Program-made: the position numbers and the translations under genes
Shown here: piece by piece, positions 1-4,400 of the stretch
How positions within the stretch are numbered: the first letter of the stretch is position 1
Layout: each line of letters begins with the position of its first letter
The notes under the pieces: model-generated
Told to the model about the DNA's origin: nothing
What the model saw: the letters and a program-made list of their open reading frames with translations, nothing else
Database searches by the model: none
Origin: an uncultured Pedobacter sp.
GTDB taxonomy: Bacteria; Bacteroidota; Bacteroidia; Sphingobacteriales; Sphingobacteriaceae
Reading direction: 5' to 3'
Assembly: GCA_946478755.1 (NCBI GenBank)
Contig: CAMLDJ010000288.1
Span: 1 to 6,907 of the forward strand
DNA: 6,907 nucleotides

Positions 1-34
1 GCGGTAACACGTGGGAGAGTAGGTCGGTGCCAAA
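1..34 (+). rRNA. rrf: 5S ribosomal RNA, 3' end only
   Basis: The first bases match the conserved 3' part of bacterial 5S rRNA: GGTAACACGTGGGAGAGTAG followed by GTCGGTGCC, the strand that closes helix I. Only about the last third of a normal 110-120 nt 5S gene is present; the rest, and presumably 16S and 23S, lie upstream. The exact mature 3' end is uncertain by a few bases. A strong intrinsic terminator begins about ten bases later, as expected at the end of an rRNA operon. Confidence 0.9.
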
Positions 35-42
35 TCTTAAAG

Positions 43-75
43 AAAGCCGGTAGTCTAAATGACTATCGGCTTTTC
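43..75 (+). terminator. Intrinsic terminator of the rRNA operon
   Basis: Positions 43-55 (AAAGCCGGTAGTC) pair with 61-73 (GACTATCGGCTTT) as a 13-bp stem with one G-T wobble (50/66) and a 5-base loop, TAAAT. The 3' arm runs into TTTTCTTGTTT. This is a classical rho-independent terminator directly after 5S rRNA. The A-rich start of the left arm could let it also act weakly on the other strand. Confidence 0.9.
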
Positions 76-291
76 TTGTTTAAAACAAGTTTTTTCTCCT
101 GGCTAGGCGCTGGTGGTTAGATACACATACTAAGGACAGCATTCTGGTAATAATGAATCCTGATCAAATCAAAATATACTGCAAAAGCGGTAACTGGAGC
201 CAATGCTATGCCCGCAGTCCTCAGTGCTCAATCACATGCAGGCAGGCCAGAAAAAAGGGCTCACTGGTATTGTTAAAATATGCTAAATTTT
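76..291. other. Intergenic spacer, no convincing gene
   Basis: The spacer between the rRNA terminator and the S8 protease shows no tRNA, no repeat and no recognisable coding homology. The longest plus-strand frame begins at ATG 153 and ends at TAA 303-305. It encodes 50 residues with six cysteines, but has no clear ribosome binding site and no family I recognise, so it is not called as a gene. Confidence 0.5.
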
Positions 292-321
292 TATGCTGCA
301 ATTAATAAAACCGTATAATTG
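292..321 (+). promoter_or_regulatory. Putative Bacteroidota-type promoter for the S8 protease
   Basis: TATG at 292-295 (3 of 4 to the -33 TTTG) is followed after 18 bases by TATAATTG at 314-321 (7 of 8 to the -7 TAnnTTTG pattern of Bacteroidota housekeeping promoters). Transcription would start near 328, giving a leader of about 27 nt before ATG 355. The match is imperfect and the region is AT-rich, so chance is a real alternative. Confidence 0.3.
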
Positions 322-354
322 TATTTTACGTTAATCTATAAAAAAATCCAGGCA

Positions 355-2112
355 ATGAAACTAAAACACATATTGTATTTTACAATTTGCATCCTGTTTA
401 ATACAACGGCTTTTTCGCAAAGTAAAGATGTCAAACTTCCTGCAAATTGGTACAATTTAGATTTAATGCAGGACGGTTACTTCGGTATAAGTACAGAAAA
501 GGCCTATAAGGAATTGCTGCAGAATAGAAACCCAAAAGAAAGTATAATTGTAGCTGTGATAGACGGTGGAGTTGAAACTACTCATGAGGATTTAAAGGAT
601 GTCTTGTGGACAAACAAAAAAGAGGTTCCTGGCAACGGTATTGATGACGACAGGAATGGATATATCGATGATATACATGGATGGAATTTTATTGGGTCAA
701 AGAATGGGAACCTTGCCTACGATAATTTGGAGTTGGTAAGGATTTTTAGAAAATATCAGCCTAAGTACAGATCGACAATTAAATCAACTGTGTTGGATAG
801 CGCAGAAAAGGAAGAGTTTGCACTTTATACAAAAGTAACCGCTGAATTTGGTAAGAAGTATGACGAAGCTCACCAAACATTTGCAGTCGTGGCGATAATT
901 AATAGAATGTTGGATTCTGTTGCGGAATTTCATCATAAGGCCATTCCTTCACTGGAAGACATGGAGAATTATAAGGCAGATAGCGAAGAGGAAGAGCAGT
1001 GTAAAAAGATCATCAGGAAAGGTGCCCGTGAAAGCGGTTCAATGGAAAAGTTTCATAAAGAGATGAAGGATGCTTACAAACAGTATGACATCATGTTGCG
1101 TTATAACTTAAATCCCAAATATGATCAACGGGCAGAACTTGTGGGAGACGATTATTCTAACTCCAGGGAGCGTATTTATGGCAATAATGATGTTGCTGGT
1201 CCTAATGCTGAGCACGGATCACATGTGTCTGGTATTATTGGTGCAAATCGAAAGAATAGCATTGGAATAAATGGTATTGCAGATCATGTTCGGATAATGG
1301 GCATAAGGGTAGTTCCGGAAGGCGATGAGCGGGACAAAGATGTCGCTAATGGTATTAGATACGCGGTTGACAATGGAGCCAGGGTGATTAACATGAGTTT
1401 TGGGAAAGGTTTTAAGTGGGATAAATCAGTTGTAGATGAAGCAGTAAAATATGCCGAACAAAAAGGCGTTTTATTGGTGCATGCTGCAGGTAACGAACAT
1501 CAGAATAATGATATGGAGGAGAATTATCCCAATAAGTATTACGATGGGCCTGAGGCAGCTGCTTATAAAAAGACCCATAAGAAGCCAGAACGTCCAATCG
1601 CATTCATTCCTAATCAGAATCAGATGCAAGGAAACGGTATGGGACGAAATATGCCGGTTGTACCTTTAAAACCAGTAATCGATACTGCTAAATTCGGTTT
1701 ACCACATGCAACAAACTGGATTGAAGTTGGCGCCAGTGCTTATAAAAATGATGTAAGTTTAAAGGCTTCGTTTTCTAACTATGGTAAATATACGGTGGAT
1801 GTATTTGCGCCAGGATTTATGATCAATTCAACAGTTCCGGGGTCTAAATACGAAGAATTTGATGGGACAAGTATGGCGGCGCCTGTTGTTTCGGGCTTAG
1901 CAGCTTTAATTTTAAGTTACTATCCTGATCTTAAGCCAAACGAAGTAAGGGATATCATCATGAAATCTGTAACCAAAGTTGAACAGAAAGTGAGGACGGA
2001 AAATGAAAGAGGTGAGAGTGAAAGGCTTAGTTTTAAAGAGCTATGCGTCAGTGGAGGAATTGTGAATGCTTACCAGGCATTAAAATTAGCTGAGACTTAT
2101 AGGTCGAAGTAA
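355..2112 (+). CDS. Secreted S8 family (subtilisin-like) serine peptidase
   Basis: This is a 585-residue endopeptidase of the subtilase family that should act outside the cytoplasm. The ATG at 355 is preferred over an in-frame TTG at 319, because it puts a Sec signal peptide at the N-terminus: MKLK, a hydrophobic stretch to about residue 18, then probable cleavage AFS|Q after residue 21. The catalytic triad is visible: Asp70 in VIDGGVETTHEDL, His290 in EHGSHVSGIIGA and Ser506 in DGTSMAAPVVSG. The oxyanion Asn380 lies in HAAGNE. An acidic NGIDDDRNGYIDD stretch follows the Asp motif, as in many Bacteroidota subtilases, and may bind calcium (inference). Two things are odd. About 220 residues separate Asp and His, much of it charged and probably helical (about 125-270), and the catalytic domain begins so soon after the signal peptide that a classical I9 propeptide does not fit. 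No type IX secretion C-terminal domain is seen, so a periplasmic site is plausible. The substrate is unknown. Only a weak purine-poor ribosome site precedes the start, normal for the phylum. Confidence 0.93.
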   Translation: MKLKHILYFTICILFNTTAFSQSKDVKLPANWYNLDLMQDGYFGISTEKAYKELLQNRNPKESIIVAVIDGGVETTHEDLKDVLWTNKKEVPGNGIDDDRNGYIDDIHGWNFIGSKNGNLAYDNLELVRIFRKYQPKYRSTIKSTVLDSAEKEEFALYTKVTAEFGKKYDEAHQTFAVVAIINRMLDSVAEFHHKAIPSLEDMENYKADSEEEEQCKKIIRKGARESGSMEKFHKEMKDAYKQYDIMLRYNLNPKYDQRAELVGDDYSNSRERIYGNNDVAGPNAEHGSHVSGIIGANRKNSIGINGIADHVRIMGIRVVPEGDERDKDVANGIRYAVDNGARVINMSFGKGFKWDKSVVDEAVKYAEQKGVLLVHAAGNEHQNNDMEENYPNKYYDGPEAAAYKKTHKKPERPIAFIPNQNQMQGNGMGRNMPVVPLKPVIDTAKFGLPHATNWIEVGASAYKNDVSLKASFSNYGKYTVDVFAPGFMINSTVPGSKYEEFDGTSMAAPVVSGLAALILSYYPDLKPNEVRDIIMKSVTKVEQKVRTENERGESERLSFKELCVSGGIVNAYQALKLAETYRSK

Positions 2113-2324
2113 CCGAAAATCCAGCTACCGAAATTCTTACATGTGATTAAGGGAAGCGTCGAACATCAGATCATGGAGTACACAGGTAGCACTGTTGCAA
2201 ATTGTGATAACGTTTTTCAAATTCTTTATCCTTAGCAAATTTACAATATAATCGTGGACGGGCTGTTCAGGGGCACAACTGTGGGCAGAAACCGAAAACA
2301 AGATAACAGTTCGCCAGGACACAA
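2113..2324. other. Intergenic spacer between S8 protease and sigma factor
   Basis: No supported gene lies here. No clear intrinsic terminator follows the protease stop: complementary GCTACC (about 2124) and GGTAGC (about 2184) are roughly 55 bases apart and lack a T tract. A minus-strand open frame over about 2137-2364 starts at TTG and has no recognisable product, so it is taken as chance. The length of the spacer suggests that the sigma factor has its own transcription start. Confidence 0.5.
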
Positions 2325-2355
2325 ATTGCTTAACAGAAGAAAAATCTATATTTTG
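2325..2355 (+). promoter_or_regulatory. Putative Bacteroidota promoter for the sigma factor
   Basis: ATTG at 2325-2328 (3 of 4 to TTTG) is followed after 18 bases by TATATTTTG at 2347-2355, a TAnnTTTG-like box with one extra base. Transcription would start around 2361-2363, leaving only about 10 nt before ATG 2373. A nearly leaderless message fits the absence of a Shine-Dalgarno sequence there. This is a pattern match, with no experimental support. Confidence 0.42.
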
Positions 2356-2372
2356 CAGTTTCAAAATCCATT

Positions 2373-2942
2373 ATGGCAGGTTATAACGGCTTCACGGACC
2401 AGGAACTGATCAACTTCATAAAGTCTGATGACCATGTGGCATTTGCTGAAATCTATAAGCGTTACTGGAAAAAGCTGTTTACCATTGCTGCCAATAAAAT
2501 CGATAACTTCTCGGAGGCTGAAGATATTGTTCAGCAATTATTCATTACCATTTGGGAGCGTAGGGCTGAATTAGAGATTGTTTCCTCGCTCTCTTCCTAC
2601 CTTGGAGTTGCAGTAAAATACCGCATATTTAAAAGCCTGGCCAAAGCATCCCGCACTGCTCATTTTTCCAGTGACAAAGCGGCCGAAGAATCGCTTGAGA
2701 TTGCAGACAATTCTACACAGGACTGGTTGGAATTTCAAGAGGTAAGGCAGCGATTGAGTCAGCTTGTAGCCACACTTCCTGAAAAATGTCGGTTGGTTTA
2801 CCAGCTGAGCCGTGAGCAGGGATATAGTCAAAAACAGGTTGCCGAGAAACTGAATATTTCTGAACGCACCATTCAGGCGCATATGAACCGGGCTTATAAA
2901 ACGCTCAAAACAGGCTTAAAGACCTTTTTTATCTTTCTTTAA
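2373..2942 (+). CDS. FecI-like ECF RNA polymerase sigma-70 factor
   Basis: A 189-residue extracytoplasmic-function sigma factor that would direct RNA polymerase to the promoter of its linked receptor operon. Region 2 covers about residues 22-90: FAEIYKRYWKKLF, the conserved acidic core SEAEDIVQQLFITIWERR, then a helix ending YRIFKSLAK. A linker of about 30 residues leads to region 4 (about 124-182), with LPEKCRLVYQLSREQGYS and the helix-turn-helix QVAEKLNISERTIQAHMNRA that reads the -35 element. Length and the short hydrophobic tail (FFIFL) are typical of the Bacteroidota expansion of FecI-like factors, and regions 1 and 3 are absent as in all ECF factors. It lies 67 bases upstream of its probable anti-sigma factor in the same orientation. 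A T-rich run follows the stop (about 2924-2949) but has no GC stem, so it is not called as a terminator and read-through into the anti-sigma gene is expected. Confidence 0.93.
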   Translation: MAGYNGFTDQELINFIKSDDHVAFAEIYKRYWKKLFTIAANKIDNFSEAEDIVQQLFITIWERRAELEIVSSLSSYLGVAVKYRIFKSLAKASRTAHFSSDKAAEESLEIADNSTQDWLEFQEVRQRLSQLVATLPEKCRLVYQLSREQGYSQKQVAEKLNISERTIQAHMNRAYKTLKTGLKTFFIFL

Positions 2943-2960
2943 TTTTTTTCGTAGCGACTA

Positions 2961-2998
2961 GGTGTTAGGTCTTACAAAAGGAACCTAATACTAAAGGA
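2961..2998 (+). promoter_or_regulatory. Hairpin and ribosome-binding region before the anti-sigma gene
   Basis: GGTGTTAGGT (2961-2970) can pair with ACCTAATACT (2983-2992), giving a 10-bp stem with two G-T pairs and a 12-base loop. The loop ends in AAAAGGA (2976-2982), and a second purine run, AAAGGA (2993-2998), sits directly after the stem, 11 bases from ATG 3010. The second copy is the likely ribosome binding site. The fold leaves it single-stranded but abutting the helix, so the hairpin could tune anti-sigma translation or mRNA stability. There is no T tract after the stem, so it is not a rho-independent terminator. The pairing is read directly; the function is inference. Confidence 0.45.
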
Positions 2999-3009
2999 AT
3001 GTTAAAATA

Positions 3010-4158
3010 ATGAGTCCTAAAAAAGAACATATTGCGAGATTAGCTGCCAAATGGGAAAAGCAAACCATTACGCCAGCAGAAGAACTGGAATTGAATGCCT
3101 GGTATCAGGAACATCAGGATGAGCAGATTCATCTGCCAGCCAATTTTGTGCGGTCTGAAACCAGTCATGAACAGCGTATATGGAACGCCATTCAGGAGGA
3201 AATTGCCGTTAAACCGGCAGTCGTACCATTGCTCAAACAGCATTGGCTTGGCAAAATTGCGGCGGCGGCGGCACTGATTATGGTCATTGCAGCTGGAATG
3301 TTGTTCTATACTCACAACAAAGTGAGTTCCGATGTGGTTGCGGCAAAAAATGAAGTGGCTCCCGGAAAGGTTGGTGCCACACTGATCTTAGCTAATGGCA
3401 AACGAATAAAGCTATCCGATGCCACAAATGGAGAACTGGCAAAAGAAGCAGGGGTGGTCATTACCAAATCTGAAAATGGTGAACTCATTTACGAAATTAA
3501 AGACAATTCAGGTGAACCTGATAAGGTCAATACGCTGATGACAGCAAATGGGGAAACCTACAAGCTGCGTTTGCCCGACGGCTCTTTCGTTTGGCTAAAC
3601 TCGGCTTCGAGTTTAACATACTCTTCAAGGCTTGTTGAAAATGGTAAACGTATTGTAAAACTCCAGGGTGAGGGCTATTTTGAAATTGCTAAAGATAAGT
3701 CCCATCCATTTATAGTGGCTACAGACAAACAGAACGTGGAAGTTTTAGGTACGCACTTCAACATCAACAGCTATCCTGATGAGGCCATGGTGACGACTAC
3801 ATTAATCGAAGGCTCTTTAAGCGTGACTTCAGGGAAGCTAAAGCAGCTGATCAAACCTGGCGAACAAGCCGCTAATAATGGGACTAACATTCAAGTCAAT
3901 CAGGTGAACCCGGAGAATATACTAGACTGGAAAAATGGCGACTTTAATCTGGATGAACTTGACTTCCGGGTGGCTATGCGGAAGATAGCCCGTTGGTATG
4001 ATGTAGAGATTTTTTATGATGCCTCTGTACCTCAGAACATTAAATCGGGTGGCTGGATTTCCAGAAGGAGGAACTTGTCAGCAGTGTTGAGGCATATTGA
4101 ATCATCCGGCCAGGTACATTTTAAACTTGCAGGAAGGAAAGTCTATGTTGCTAAATAA
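3010..4158 (+). CDS. FecR-type anti-sigma factor / sigma regulator with DUF4974 domain
   Basis: A 382-residue inner-membrane regulator of the adjacent sigma factor. The cytoplasmic N-terminal part (about 1-78) has the usual charged helical anti-sigma pattern (KEHIARLAAKWEKQTITPAE, then IWNAIQEEI). A single membrane helix runs from about residue 80 to 101 (Ala/Ile/Met-rich, from WLGKIAAAAALI). The rest is periplasmic: a FecR domain at about 178-276, with the family signatures LPDGSFVWLNSASSLTY, VKLQGEGYFEIAKD, HPFIV and VLGTHFNINSY, and a C-terminal DUF4974-type domain at about 312-380 (FNLDELDFRVAMRKIARWYDVEI). By the FecA/FecR/FecI model, the periplasmic part would be contacted by the STN domain of the receptor encoded next, and the signal passed through the membrane helix to the sigma factor. 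Length and order are normal. The start is supported by AAAGGA 11 bases upstream. Confidence 0.93.
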   Translation: MSPKKEHIARLAAKWEKQTITPAEELELNAWYQEHQDEQIHLPANFVRSETSHEQRIWNAIQEEIAVKPAVVPLLKQHWLGKIAAAAALIMVIAAGMLFYTHNKVSSDVVAAKNEVAPGKVGATLILANGKRIKLSDATNGELAKEAGVVITKSENGELIYEIKDNSGEPDKVNTLMTANGETYKLRLPDGSFVWLNSASSLTYSSRLVENGKRIVKLQGEGYFEIAKDKSHPFIVATDKQNVEVLGTHFNINSYPDEAMVTTTLIEGSLSVTSGKLKQLIKPGEQAANNGTNIQVNQVNPENILDWKNGDFNLDELDFRVAMRKIARWYDVEIFYDASVPQNIKSGGWISRRRNLSAVLRHIESSGQVHFKLAGRKVYVAK

Positions 4159-4398
4159 TAAGATTGTCTAAAATTTACGGCCTACGCTTTTCTTCCCCAA
4201 AGAAGGATTGCGGAAGCCATTAATAATCAAAAGAAAGGAGCATTTTTTAAAGACAGCGTAAGGATATAAAAAAGCAAACCAGAAGTGTAGCACTCCTGGT
4301 TGCGTTTGGCACAATTCATAGAATTATAAAGTGTTATCGCAGGATGCCAACAGTTTTCGACCGCCGAAGGCAGACTGCTTACAACCAAATCTAACCAA
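4159..4398 (+). promoter_or_regulatory. Structured intergenic leader upstream of the SusC-like receptor
   Basis: These 240 bases hold no gene of normal size. They contain an orphan Shine-Dalgarno-like AGAAAGGAG (4232-4240) with no usable start after it, a strong hairpin at 4274-4303, and a TTTG at 4305-4308 without a good -7 partner. They also contain a 16-codon frame (4344-4394) ending just before the receptor start, and an AACCAAAT tandem repeat at the start codon. A promoter for the linked ECF sigma factor is expected in this spacer from the way such modules work, but ECF promoter sequences of this group are not known well enough to point to it. Confidence 0.45.
4268..4303 (-). terminator. 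Terminator-like hairpin oriented to the minus strand
   Basis: AACCAG (4277-4282) pairs with CTGGTT (4296-4301) and AGTG (4284-4287) with CACT (4291-4294), around one A/C mismatch and a 3-base TAG loop. An outer GC/GC pair (4274-4275 with 4302-4303) closes it past a bulged A at 4276. Six A residues at 4268-4273 precede it, so on the minus strand the stem is followed by T6, the layout of an intrinsic terminator. On the plus strand it is followed by GTTTGG only, so there it would act as a leader stem-loop. No minus-strand gene is visible that would need it. Confidence 0.45.
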
Positions 4399-4400
4399 AT
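4383..4400 (+). repeat. AACCAAAT tandem repeat at the receptor start codon
   Basis: AACCAAAT occurs at 4383-4390 and again at 4393-4400, a 10-base period. The second copy contributes the first two bases of the ATG at 4399. There is no Shine-Dalgarno sequence here. An A-rich, unstructured start region of this kind is common for Bacteroidota genes and may itself help initiation (inference). Confidence 0.5.

Noticed and set aside
270..291. TTG (270-272) plus TAAATTTT (284-291) as an alternative promoter
   Set aside because: The gap between the two boxes is 11 bases, far short of the 17-23 expected for Bacteroidota promoters.
319..354. Upstream TTG start adding 12 residues to the S8 protease
   Set aside because: The extension would sit in front of a good Sec signal peptide beginning at ATG 355, and it overlaps the putative -7 promoter box.
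2137..2364. Minus-strand 75-residue open frame in the protease-sigma spacer
   Set aside because: It starts at TTG, has no ribosome site and no recognisable domain, and overlaps the likely promoter of the sigma factor.
2571..2882. Minus-strand frame inside the sigma factor
   Set aside because: It lies entirely antisense to the conserved sigma regions 2 and 4 and has no independent support.
2920..2950. Terminator after the sigma factor gene
   Set aside because: The T-rich stretch is not preceded by a GC stem, and co-transcription with the anti-sigma gene 67 bases away is expected.
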